A stretch of 64,000 nt of DNA, taken from NCBI GenBank assembly GCA_022579005.1, contig MU401555.1:62001-126000 (forward strand). Direction: 5' to 3'. This stretch comes from Poronia punctata (lineage: Eukaryota; Ascomycota; Sordariomycetes; Xylariales; Xylariaceae). The translations under genes were made by a program, and so were the position numbers. Of the stretch, positions 12,465 through 24,389 are shown one piece after another. The stretch's first letter is position 1, and each line of letters starts with the position of its first letter. The notes beneath the pieces were generated by a model. It was not told where the DNA came from. It made no database searches and worked only from the letters and a program-made list of their open reading frames with translations.

Positions 12465-13769
12465 TTACTTCTTCCCCGTGTTTGGAATAACGCCAGTGGG
12501 TGTCAAGGTTTCCCGAAACACTTTTCGTAATCCAGGGCCTACTATCATCTCCGGGGGGCACCTGTTGACAGGGGGCGGTGGCGGCGTCGAGGTGGTGGTA
12601 GTAGGGGGGCGCCTGTTAACATGAGGACGAGGAGGAGGAGGCGGTGCCGAGGTTTTGGCTGTCAATGTGTTGTTGTTGTTGACAGGAGGCGGAGCCCGCG
12701 GTGTCGACTTGGTGGTAGTAGGGGGGCGCCTGTTAACATGAGGAGGAAGAGGCGGTGCCGAGGTTCTGGCTGTCAATGTGTTGTTGTTGTTGTTATTGAC
12801 AGGAGGCGGTGTCGGCGTCGACGTGGTGGCAGCAGGCGGGCGCCGCGAGTTCCCTCTCCTCTTGTCGACCCTCTTCCGGGCCACCACTTCGCGGAAGAGT
12901 TTCCGTTCTCCCGTGACCGGATCATCCCATACGATCGTTGATCGGTGTGGCCGTGGGTGGTTATTTTGTTGATCCATCGGACCGCCGGGTCCCCCGTGGC
13001 CGTGGTTGTTTTGTCGGCGATGTGTTTGTGTCCCTAGATTGACGGAACGACGACCGGTAGGGACAGGGACAGGGGCAGGGGCAGGGGTGGTGATCGGCTT
13101 TGGCCCCTCTTTCTTGACGACCTGTTGGGCCGCAACAGGAGCAGGAGAAGGAGCAGGAGCCTTCGTGGCGGTGGCCACTTTGGGGGGATCAGCTGGGGCA
13201 TTTGCCCAACGAGACGCCATGAGGCCCTTCTTGGCCTGTTTCTCCTCCACAGCGACGGCCTTTGGGACGACCGCCACAGGAACAACAACACCATTCTTGG
13301 CGGCTACCTTGGTGGAGCTCGCCTTTTTTCCCTCCTTCTTAGGAGGATCAGCCGGGGCATTTGCCCAGCGCGACGACATGAGGCCCTTTGTGACCTCTTT
13401 CTTTTCGACGACCTTTTCGGTCGCCACAGCCTTCTCCACCTTGGGAGATTCGGGGGCGTTTGCCCATCGCGAGGCCATGATACCGGTCTTCTTGACCGTG
13501 GCCTCTTTCTTTTCGGCGACCTTTTCGGTCGCGACAGTCTTCTCCACCTCGGGAGTTTCAGGGGCATCTGCCCAACGCGAAGCCATGATACCGGTTTTCT
13601 TCACCGGCACTTTCTCCTCCACGGTCTCTGCGGCCGGAAGCGTAACCGGCGGGAGGCACGGCCAGGACGGGGTGGGCTGAGCACCCATGATTTTGGCGAG
13701 ATAGGCGAGGTCCGATTCCTCGACCATGTCGCTCCAACGGACGGTCTTCTGCCCAGTCTGGGATACCAT
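12465..13769 (-). CDS. Disordered protein with four SRWA-motif repeats and a proline-rich tail
   Basis: A single exon, 434 aa. Near the N terminus is TVRWSDMVEESDLAYLAKIMG, the only segment likely to fold. Residues about 55-210 hold four spaced copies of a linear motif, G-[IL]-M-[AS]-SRWA-[DN]-AP, separated by Val/Glu/Lys-rich spacers rich in EKxxEKKEAT. The remainder is low complexity: PAPAPVPVP, a His/Gly/Asn stretch, then repeated VNRRPPTTT/PPPPPVN blocks. A short block, VFRETLTPTG, ends the protein and echoes the earlier KLFREVVARK. I do not recognise a family. The regularly spaced SRWA motifs suggest a multivalent scaffold for one partner. A long plus-strand frame opposite is an antisense shadow. 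Confidence 0.7.
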   Translation of the reverse strand: MVSQTGQKTVRWSDMVEESDLAYLAKIMGAQPTPSWPCLPPVTLPAAETVEEKVPVKKTGIMASRWADAPETPEVEKTVATEKVAEKKEATVKKTGIMASRWANAPESPKVEKAVATEKVVEKKEVTKGLMSSRWANAPADPPKKEGKKASSTKVAAKNGVVVPVAVVPKAVAVEEKQAKKGLMASRWANAPADPPKVATATKAPAPSPAPVAAQQVVKKEGPKPITTPAPAPVPVPTGRRSVNLGTQTHRRQNNHGHGGPGGPMDQQNNHPRPHRSTIVWDDPVTGERKLFREVVARKRVDKRRGNSRRPPAATTSTPTPPPVNNNNNNTLTARTSAPPLPPHVNRRPPTTTKSTPRAPPPVNNNNTLTAKTSAPPPPPRPHVNRRPPTTTTSTPPPPPVNRCPPEMIVGPGLRKVFRETLTPTGVIPNTGKK

Positions 13770-14996
13770 TGTGGGTTCGGTAAGCTGGTAACGTGGGTAA
13801 GAATTGCTGGGATACGTTAGTCTATTATCACAATAGAGCCCAAAGTATAGTTATAGCGATGGGGTCCAGATAGGCTTGCGTCTGAGGAAGAAAGTACGAA
13901 TAATGGGAGGGAGGAAGGTGGGCTAAGGTAGGTACTTATTTATATGCTTCCGAGGGACTCTGTTTCTACCTCAAATCAGCCACGTACTCTTTATCAATCA
14001 CAGTTCACTCGTGGATCGGACAACTGTCGGAGCTCGTAATCTTCGACAGTGTGAAATGAAACTTTAAATCATGCACGTAAATGCTATCATGGATGCTTTG
14101 CAATGACAACGATCAGTTTGCCGCAGCGACCCTTGCGGACATCTGGTCTCTCATCAGACTTTAGTGTGGCAAAAGTGACCTAGCGGTCGGGCACACAGTA
14201 CCTAGGACACGGCAATCTGTAAAGGAGGAGGCCTCAATACCGTATAAATAGTATATGGTATCTAGAGTGTACCATGTACTTTACGACACTTTGCGGCATG
14301 TTTGACTGCGACAGGGACAGGGACAGGGACATGTACTGTAATCAGCAAGACAATTGTTGTCCTCAGCAAGGCACTGTGAGCTTCCCCCCTAACCTGCTAT
14401 AGAGTTGGCACTAGATACTATTTCCATCACTCCGAGCGTCGAAGCATTCCAAGTTGGCTCATCCTGGCAGTGAGTCACTGGCTGCATGGCTGCGTGGTTG
14501 GATGGGGTTTCCGGATGCGCTCGTGAAACACGGTGTCGTAAATACATGGCTCATCGTTTCGGTACAAAGGTACGTACATCTATGAAAGGTTGAGCACATG
14601 TAAATTGTGCCCCTTATTTACTTTCACAGGGTCAACCCTGACCATCGTGGCTATGGTGTGCGTTGTATCACATCTTCTATTGTTATCCGTGGCGATATCG
14701 GGCCCGCAATCTTCGTATCCGGGGCTCTCATCGTGTCGCAGCGTACATCGGAGACTATCCTATCAGACAGGGTTAAGGTTTGATCCAGAAGAGTTGAAAA
14801 CAGTATGATAGGAATGCCTGCTCATCAGATTTAAAGTTTATACATCAACGAAGATCTCAGTCCCGTCTTGAAACATATTTTTGGTGACAAATATCATCAT
14901 AAAGTAGCAATGTACCGGTATAGGGGTGTGTAAATAGGGGGCGAGGATAGAAAAAAAGGGAAATTTTACCTTGGGGGCCGATAGAGACGCAGTTGC
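13770..14996. other. Intergenic region with short GGGACA tandem repeat
   Basis: About 1.2 kb. It includes the promoter of the SRWA-motif gene and the 3' side of the Ski3 gene. A (GACAGG)n run of about three copies lies at 14310-14330. No gene was found. Confidence 0.45.
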
Positions 14997-17900
14997 TCAT
15001 CTGGCAACCGCGTCCCCTAATGATTCCCACCCACTGTTTGCCCAAGGTGCAACAAGGATTGCCACTTGAGCATCGGCAGCACTCCCTGTACCGGCATACG
15101 CGTCTGCCAACTCTATGGCCTCAATCTGTCCTTTCGGAGGGATGGATTTCAAGGCAACATGAAGAGCCATATCCGCAGGGTATTCGTCACCGCTGATGTC
15201 ACCTAGGCGAGACCATCCGTGCGGCAGGTGAGGATGTAGCATCACATCGTTTTGTATCTGTGTGAGCACTTCGACATCGGTGTTATTCTCGTCCAAGGCG
15301 GCTACCGCCCGGAACACATTGCCAATATGTGATCGTTGCGCGTCCGTAGCTTTGTCACTAGTACGAAGCGCCTGAAGTTCCGATACGACAGCCTCAAGCG
15401 ACTCTTCATCGACATCTAGCAAGGCGATTATCCCTAACAGTACCACGGACTGGATATGGCTTGGGTCTTTTTCGATGACGTCAAACAGGACGGTCCGAGC
15501 TCTCTCTCGAGCATCCTCTGTACCAGTGGCCCACAAAACCTGTGCTAACAGACAGGCTGCGTCGGGATCGTGTTCGGATTCCTCGAGGGCTGTCTCAAAG
15601 TAAGTCACGGCTGCATCTGCATGACCGTCAAAGTACTGTGCCAATCCAACAGTCAAATGGGCCGAAAGCCGTGCCTTGATACGTTGGTCTCGTGTGAGTT
15701 CTTTGCTGGATGCGTCACTGCTCAGCTCAAGCGCCATTTCGCCGCACTCAATCGCGGAAGCATTATTTCCTGCAGCTAGATATGAACGAGCAAGGTCGGT
15801 CTTGGCCAGTGCAAATCGGGCAAGGGACTGGGGTGTCTCTGTCGCCTCATAATCGCCTTCCAATTCCTCGCAGGTGGCCTCTAGGATGGGAATGGCACTG
15901 TCATGGTCATCTGTCCGCTCTTGGAACAGTGTGAGAAGATGTCGGTACGGTACGTCCTGTGGCTTGAGGCGGTGCAGTTGGGTTAGTGCAAAGAGGGGCT
16001 GGATAAGGGCTGTAACGTCTGTCTGTGTGAGGGTCAAGATGTGGTCAAACATGGATGTGGGGTATTGACGTCTTGTAAGAAGTGACGACGATTCCGAAAT
16101 GTCCATGGCATGTGTGAATAGACCCCGAGCCTCTCGCACATCTCCATAAAGGAGAGCGACGAAGCCCTGACCGACCCAGGCATGAGCATAGTCTGGGTCG
16201 TTGGATTGAGCTCTGGTGAAAGCCTCGTTGGCGAATTGAACATCATTCTGGAGTAGAGCCAATGCCCCGAGGTTAGTCCATGCATGAGGACTCCTCTCAT
16301 TAAGGTATAGTGCTCGGACAAAGGCATGTTGGGCCACTGAAGGATTGATCTCGCTGGTGATGACACCCAGGGAGTTCCAAAAGTCGGCATTGCCCGCTTC
16401 CAGTTCGATGGACCTCTTAAAACAGCGCACGGCTGCCTTTTGATACCTGCTCGACTGGACTCGGACACTGCGTGGTAAGCTTGAATGGGCTTGGTATTCG
16501 GCCCATCCTAGATTATAATAGGCCACTGCATGAGCGTGGACGTCTTGGGAGGTCAGGTGGATTGCCCGTTTGTGAGCGAGAATGGTGGCATGTAAACTCC
16601 GGGTGAGGTCTACCCCAAGTTTCTCATCCTCGGGAGATATCCCTTTGGCAAAGACCACCTCTGTACCTACACCATCAATTTCCTGAAGAGCACCGTAAAC
16701 TGTCTCTTGGTCTGTGACGTCAAAGAGTTTCCGGGTATCCTCGACTGGAAAGTCTTTAGCGCGACCTTGTACTTGCGAAAAGACGGAGCACGCGTCGCCA
16801 ACGGCTTTCCAAAAGTTGAAAGAGTTGACTATGGGCTCAGAGACGGTGACTGCATACGACAAGGTGCTTGTGGCAAGATCGATGGATTTTCCAAAGAGCC
16901 CCTTTTCGATGCAGTCCAAGGCATTTTCAACCATTGTCTGCATCAGCGCAATTGCGACACCTTCTTCTTCTGGCCGTTGAGATACGACTGAACGATATAG
17001 ATCAACCGCCTCGTCAAACTCCCCGAGCTCCCGCTTTACATTCGCCAGCATGTATTTTGTGAACCAGGTATCGCCATCATCCTTGCCCGACTCTAGCGTC
17101 TGAGCGTTTTGGATAGCCTTGGTTGCTGCAATGTACCGCCCCGAATGATGATAGCTTTCCCCCAGACCCACCCAGGAATGATAGTCATCTGGTGTGATTC
17201 GTAATGCGTGCTGAAAGGAAACAATGGCTTTGGCGTAGTCTTGTTTGTTGAGTTCGGCGATACCGAGAGCGGAAAAGGGCCAACTGATACCCTTCTTCTT
17301 GGAACCTGGAGGTGGCTTAACCCTACCAGAATCCACCACACGCTGAGCTATTAATTCGACACGGTCCCAGTCACTATCCTGGGCAAAAGACTTGGCAAGT
17401 CGCTGCGCAGATTCGACCTCTGCCGAAGAGAGTTCGACGGCCTTTAGAAAGCATCGACGAGCTCGGCTCTTGTCCTTGGCATAGTCGTCATAGTAGATAC
17501 CAAGACTGCTATATGCCGGCGCATAGCTAAAGTTGCTTTTCAGAGCATCGATGAAATAGACGTAAGCCCCATTCCGGCTTTTCCTAGCAGCCGTCGAGGG
17601 ATCGATATTCCATACGCAGCAGCCTAGACGATATTGTGTCTGGGCTAAAAGATCCTTGGACACGGGCTGCGAGATCATCGTGGGAAGTAGAGATTCGAGT
17701 TCAGCCTTACCTCGGGTGTAATCCCCCTTAAGTGCATATAGCCAGCCGACTTCGGCCTGAACTCTGAGATTGCCAGGGTCGCCTTTCAAGGCACGAGTTA
17801 AAAAGTCGATGGCTTGATCAAACTCTTCTTCCTCTTCATAGATCAGACCGACTCCGATCATGGCCGCTGTTGACGTGGCATCATTCTCCAATACTTTGTC

Positions 17901-19324
17901 GAAAAGATGTTTGGCCTCGCCATGGTTCCGAGGAGATTGATAGAACACCAAGGCCGTGGCTAGATATAGCATAAACGCCTGATTAGCATTGGTGAATGCC
18001 TTGCCAGTTTTTTCCGTCTCGGCTAGCATGATGTTCCAGGCTTTTCTCATCAGCTCCACGGTGCTCTCATGTTCTTCGAGATGTTGATAATACTCTGCCA
18101 TGAGTCGATGAGCGAGAAGGGAGTTGGTAGTGGATATGCCCTCTGTCATCATGAGCAACCTGTCTTCGTCCGTGTAGGGAATGACAGAGGTGGGTGCACC
18201 GCCATCCTCGTCATCTTCACTCTCGTCCAGCTCTTGGGTAGCATCGACCTTGGCTGGCGTAGTACTATCCGTCTTCTTGGGGAAGGGCGAAAAGTCACTC
18301 GTCATGAAGCCTGTCAAGACTCGGTAGAGATCACTGTCAGGGAAGTGGGCACAGTATTCGTTGAGAACATTGACGTCCCAATCATGTATCTCTTTGCAGT
18401 CCTGCCACTCGACAGCAATATCCCAGGCGAGTTTGAACGGATGTTTGATGATGACCATGTCGTTGGCCAACTTTTGGACCACCTCGAGCTCGGCACCCTT
18501 TTCAGGGGCTGGCAGTACGAGCAGACGGTCATACCGAAACTGAAGTAGCTTCTCCTCGTATTGACGTCTGACATCGTCGTCGTTACTCCAAAGGATGAGC
18601 TGTTCGTATATCCAGCCAAGCTTGCTCTGACCCAACACTTCACGGTTGACCTCTACAGTCACCTCGCTCAGCTTGGCCCCTAGCCTCGTCCGTCTCTCCC
18701 CGATGAGAGTGTTGATGCGTTTCTTCTCGTCGACTTCGATGATTTGGGCCATTGTCTCGTAGGTCTTGGCTGGATGTGGTAGGCGACCCTCCAAGGCAGA
18801 GTAGATTGGACTGTCGGGAAGTATGATGTGGAGAGCTTGGACATACTGAGAGCGGTCACCATGTGTACGGGCAAAGTCGACAAACTTGTCAATGACATCT
18901 TGGCATTTGTACATGTCATCTGCGGACTTGAAGAGATCTGCGAGTTGGAGGGCAGCATGATGATACTTGACCAAGGAGACGGGCCCTTGCTTTTGATAAA
19001 CCTTGATTAGGCCTTGCCATGCTTGAGGATCAGCCCGGAGTTCCGTCGCTTTCTTGTACGCAGCCTCGGCAAGATCGATCTGATTCTTCTTGTCAAGAGC
19101 AAAGGCTCTAAAAACGTAGCTAGATTTTATGTCAATACCAATCGTTTCCTTGGATTTGTTTGCCCATGGGCAATGTACCAAGCAGACACATCATATCGAA
19201 CTTACGCTTGGTAGTTTTTAGGGTCTCTCTCAATGACATTACTTGTTTGTGTGAGGACCTCTTCCCACTTTTGCTGACGAACAGCCTCGTTGATAGCCTT
19301 TAGAGAGGCCTTGATGGAGCCCAT
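14997..19324 (-). CDS. SKI3: Ski complex TPR subunit Ski3
   Basis: Exon 1 is 19324-19206 and exon 2 is 19119-14997, joined across an 86-bp intron (GTAAGT...CTAG) to give 1413 aa, a normal length for this family in filamentous fungi. The N terminus (MGSIKASLKAINEAVRQQKW) is the classic Ski3 start. Tetratricopeptide repeats run through almost the whole protein, recognised by repeated W-x2-LG, A-x3-Y/F and P-x-[NS/D]-Y patterns such as PDDYHSWVGLGESYHHSGRY. A short disordered acidic insert (DESEDDEDGG) lies near residue 350. Ski3 (TTC37/SKIC3 in humans) scaffolds Ski2 and Ski8 and feeds mRNA into the cytoplasmic exosome for 3'-5' decay and nonstop decay. The protein ends soon after ILVAPWANSGWESLGDA. 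Confidence 0.95.
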
Positions 19325-20366
19325 TTTGGATTCTTCCGAAAAGAAACGGTGTGCGGGGGAGATAGTTCACATGACATATCTGAACTAAAAGGGGAGTATG
19401 GGATGTGCTTGTGTGCTGCAGAGAAGGACACCGTAGTCATCTCAATCCCATTACGTGTATTATGCGGACGATAGTGATTGTATATGCATTTTAGTAGCAT
19501 GAAACTAGGACCTTGGATGTCCATCAAACAGAGGTTTCAACATATTGAACTCGTCAATGACGCGCTAGATGGTAGATCTGCATTCACCGGGTAAACATCG
19601 GGTTTCTTATTTATAAAGAGGTACCTGCGTGTCTGTCCCTATCACTTTCTCTATTGATGAGAATACCTACTCCACTAATATGGGTCTTCTACGTCGTATT
19701 TTCGACCAACCCCAGACTGTTTGGATGTTGGCCTCTTGACATCTGACCCTGTCCCCCATCCTACCCTGCTCGTACTGTTCATATGCTCCTTGCTTTCTTC
19801 AGTTTTGCCTCGATCTATCCCGAAGTCTTTCCGAATGGCAAGGCAACTGATGGATTGTAGATGGTCTTGAGTGTCTATAAATTGTGCCGATTTATTCTTC
19901 TTGAGCCTGAATATCAGAACATTTGTAAAACACCAAACCAGTTAGTACAGCACCTAGAGCTACTATAATAGTGTCTGTACTTGTACACGGCGCAGGTAGT
20001 AGTGCCTACTCCTAGGGAATACCTAGGCACTTTAGCCCCTAACTTGATCAAGTCGGTCCCGACCCCAGAAATGACCGATAACAAATGAATTAACCTGGTT
20101 TGTACCCAAAAACGTCATAGTTTCCAGTATCTACAACCTTGTACCCCGTACAACATCAACCTCACCTCCTTCTTCTTTACCAGTACAATACAATCACCAT
20201 CTTTTGTTGGTAGTTCTTGGGCTTTCTTTCCCTAGACTTTCCATGATCCATTGCGACTGTCTCGGAAATCGACATTATTCGAATGTCCGCACCCTTTCCA
20301 GTCGCTCCTAGACCTAAATCCGACCCCGATTACCTATCGTTGACTGTCGGCTAGTGGATTCATACA
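19325..20366. promoter_or_regulatory. Divergent intergenic region, Ski3 and GH5 promoters
   Basis: About 1.04 kb between divergent starts. It has CT-rich leader-like sequence before the GH5 start (20160-20340) and TACCTAGGCA-like tracts near 20010-20030. No gene was found. Confidence 0.45.
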
Positions 20367-22800
20367 ATGGCCCCCCTTCATCTAACGATTGAAGATGGTC
20401 AGTTCTGTGATAAATATGGAAGACATGTGCTCTTAAGAGGCATCAATGTTGCAGCCGACGCGAAACTGCCTAGCCACCCAGACGTACCCTCCCATATTGC
20501 TAAAGATTTCTTTGACGGCGATAATGTCAAGTTCCATGGACGCCCCTTTCGAAAGGAGGATGCCCACATTCATTTCACACGTCTAAAGCGATTGGGATAC
20601 AATACTATCCGCTACATCTTTACCTGGGAGGCTATCGAGGCTGCAGGACCGGGAAAATATGACGAGGAATGGATTCAACACACGATTGACATTTTGAAGA
20701 TTGCGAGGGAGTATGGGTTTTACATCTTTATGGATCCTCATCAGGATGTCGTACGTCTTTTCCCTTCTGCCCGACAAGCCGTACCGACTGGATAAACTGC
20801 GCGACCTGTACTAACAATTGCTCAGTGGTCACGATATTGTGGTGGTTCAGGAGCTCCCATGTGGACCATCTACGCCTGTGGATTGAACCCCCAGAGCTTT
20901 GCCGCTACCGAGGCGGCCATCGTCCATAACACATACCCCAACCCCGAAGACTTTCCCAAAATGATCTGGTCGACCAACTACTATCGCTTGGCTTCTTCTA
21001 CCATCTTTACCATGTTCTTCGCCGGCAAAGACTTTGCTCCAAAATGCATCATCAACGGGATGAATATCCAAGACTACCTGCAAGGCCACTTTGTCCGTGC
21101 GTGCGCCCATCTGGCCAAGAGGATACACGAAGCGGGTGGGATAGAAGATGAAGTGATTTTCGGATGGGAGAGCCTTAATGAGCCGAATAGAGGCATGGTT
21201 GGACACCTTGACCTGAGTGCTATCCCCAAGGAGCAGCAGCTTAAGAAGGGTACATGTCCGACTATATGGCAGAGCTTGCTGACGGGCTCCGGACGGCCCT
21301 GCGAGGTGGATACGTGGGATATGGGTGGCCTAGGACCCTACAAGGTTGGACGTTCCCTTATCGACCCTCACGGAGAAATGGCCTGGTTGCCATCCGACTA
21401 CGACGATACTAGATATGGATGGAAGCGTGATCCCGATTGGAAACTAGGCGAATGCATCTGGGCGCAACATGGGATTTGGGACCCATCCCAAGACGTCCTC
21501 CTGAACAAGAATTACTTTTCGAAGAACCCGAGAACCGGACAAGTCCTCGATTACCAAACATTTACCAACACGTATTTCATGGACTTTTACCGATACTACC
21601 GAGACTCCATCAGAGCCATCCATAAGAGTGCCATAATGCTCTGCCAGCCTCCAACGTTGGAACTTCCTCCTCAGATCAAGGGCACGGTAGACGACGATCC
21701 AATGATGGTATACGCGCCGCATTATTACGACGGTATCACTTTGATGACCAAGAAGTGGAATCGAACCTGGAATGTCGATGTGCTTGGTGTATTGCGAGGC
21801 AGATATCTTCATCCTGCATTTGCCATCAAGATAGGAGAAACGGCAATCCGCAACTCCTTCAAGGAGCAACTGGCTGCCATGCGAAAGGAAGGTCTAGACT
21901 ACATGGGGAAACATCCCTGTATACTGACCGAGTTTGGTATCCCATACGACATGGATGATAAGCACGCTTATAAGACGGGTGACTATTCCAGCCAATCCGC
22001 TGCCATGGACGCCAACCACTTTGCCGTCGAGGGCGCTGGTATGGAAGGTTATACTTTGTGGGTATATGCTGCTACAGTAAGTCGCATTTGCCCCAATCAT
22101 ATTTGATAACATGATGGCTGACGACGTCCAGAATGACCATCAAAGAGGCGATCAATGGAATGGCGAGGATTTGTCTATATTCTCAGTCGATGACCAGACA
22201 TTGCCAGTCTCTAGTGTACCTCGAAGACCAAAAGACTCTTCTGCTGGCACGCAGGAAGATTCGACGCCTTTGACCCGGACAGAAGTTGATGATGATGTTT
22301 CAGTGACGCCCGACAACTTGAAACGTACTTTGACGAACCCTTCTATATCATCTGAACCATCAAATGCGAATCCCGAACTCACAAACGCACCAGGTTATCG
22401 AGCAGCCGAAGCCTATGTGCGCCCAGCACCTATCGCCGTCAATGGAAATATGATTGACTATGGGTTTGATTTGAGGAATTGTCAATTTACCCTGGACATT
22501 GAAACACCCCAAGGACGACCGGCGGATTTAGAGACGATTGTCTTTTTGCCAGACTATCATTTCCCCAAGGAACAGTGTACCGTGGCCGTGAGCTCGGGGA
22601 AATGGGAAATCAGCACCGACGATGAAGAACACGCATGGATACAAAAGATTCGGTGGTGGCACGGAGACGGCAAGCAGAGCCTCAAAGTGACGGGTGTTGT
22701 CAGGTCACACAACACTCATGCGACGAGTGATGACGCGGGATATGTGGAACAATGCGAGCAGTCTTATGGAGTTAACCTCCGAGATTGTAACATGATGTGA
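20367..22800 (+). CDS. GH5 (subfamily 12-like) glucosidase, probably steryl- or glycosylceramide-directed
   Basis: Exons 20367-20750, 20826-22076 and 22132-22800 give 767 aa. The N-terminal strand LLRGINVAADAKLP and HFTRLKRLGYNTIRYIFTWEAIE are typical of GH5. The acid/base Glu is in ESLNEPNRG (about E247) and the nucleophile in LTEFGIPYDMDD (about E497). A C-terminal beta-sandwich-like region (from about residue 640, ENPxTPQGRPADL-like) follows a disordered Ser/Thr linker. Residue spacing and the WNGEDLSIFS segment resemble fungal ergosteryl-beta-glucosidase/EGCrP-type enzymes, which remove glucose from sterol glucosides or glucosylceramide in the cell. There is no signal peptide, consistent with intracellular action. 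Family assignment is firm; the substrate is inferred from family resemblance. Confidence 0.9.
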
Positions 22801-24389
22801 CGGGTGGCATTTATTTGCTAATTGTTTGATTTCTGTGGTATATACGGGTATTTGTAGGCTAGCATGGCGTTTATATCCTACTGCGTATGACAATTTAAAC
22901 GCTACAGTCATTATATTTTAATACCAGCAATTCCAGGGAGTTGCGGCTGAGGATGTATACTCTGCCTCCAGGAGTCTACTAAATAAATACGCCGGTCATT
23001 GGGCCTTGTGAACAATCAATCAATCCTACCTCAAATATAACCTAGCCCCTTTTCTGGACACGGATGACTCCCTCGCTTTTTCTTTATTCTTCGGCGTATG
23101 TCTACCGTGAACAATTCCTACGACGCTAGAAGTTTGTCCTATTCTTTACCTACATTTGCCATTTAGTAACGCAGCCTGTGTAGGGCTACCTTTTGTAAGA
23201 TGGTAAAATATCCAGGTCAGTTTGAGATGCTTGAAGGGCTTTTCCCACACCACGTTGCCGGAATACCATCTTATCATGCAAAGACAAGGGAGATACAGGT
23301 TAATTAAATGGAATAAAGAATCATCATTGGCCAGACTCCGCAACTCGGCAGGCTTGCATAGGTCGGCGACGGTTCTGATTAGCTGCATAGCCGCCGAAGT
23401 CTGACGAACTACCCTAGAAGTTCCCGTCTGCAGGACGTCCGCATTTGCTTTTGTATGCCCAAGCTTGAATTTCATAGGTTCCTAATAAACTTGTGTGCAT
23501 CTAGAAAACCGCACGAGGGCCTTGAAGCGGCCCCTTGACCAATAATTATATATTCCTTGGGAATAAAAAGCGACAGCAATTCTATAAATCAACTTATAAG
23601 ACGATGATATTTCTGTACTTACAGAAAGTTACAGTCAAGGAAGAAACCGTTGGGTTGAACTGCACCAGGCACCAGTCTCTAGCCTCATCGGGTAGCTTTA
23701 GTGTGGTATCACGCTAGACAATCTAGACTTGGTTAGATAGTGTAATTTAGTCCTACCCCATAACCTTAGGTAAGTTCTTGGCAAGCACCTGGTTATGTTG
23801 TTGTGGATTGCTCCCGCCGCATTTCGTATTTTACTTTCTGTGTACTCGTAGTGGTTCTGTGAAATTTGTATACTTTCCGACGTCGTCGAGGGAGGAAGAC
23901 AGAGATGAATTGATGCAAGAACTTGGAACGTCTCTTCTGTCACCCTCTCTTATCCTTGCCTTTGTAAGGATTTGGCGTCGAAGATTCTAACCTAGCGCTG
24001 CACCTTTCAATCTTCCCCGCTACTGTCCTTATTACAGTGATTACAAAATAATCAGGAGTCTGAGGTTTATCCCGGTATTTCACGGGAAAAGAGAAGAAGG
24101 ACCCAAGAGAAGGAATATCTATTTTATACGTTTTGGTTTCTGAATATCTTTCCATAATCTCGATACAATACGACGAGACGCCGGAGCTATCGCATGCGTT
24201 GCCCACCTACGATCCCACATCGCGTCAGTCATTAATTAAACCACAAATCCCGTCGTCGAACCTTGCAACTTTCGCTAAACTGTCGGTTCGGCCCTTACCG
24301 GTTTTACAGGGTCCAGGCCAGTGTTCCCGGCGAATCCGACATATTTGCAAACTGCTCTCATGCCCGACATATAATATCCATATGATAAA
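22801..24389. other. Intergenic region upstream of the MAPKKK
   Basis: About 1.6 kb with no supported gene. It contains the GH5 3' UTR and probably a long MAPKKK 5' leader with TC-rich segments. Small open frames on both strands lack coding features. Confidence 0.45.

Noticed and set aside
13006..13820. Plus-strand frames of 224 and 231 codons
   Set aside because: Antisense shadows of the SRWA-motif gene; their repeats mirror its repeats and they have no independent features.
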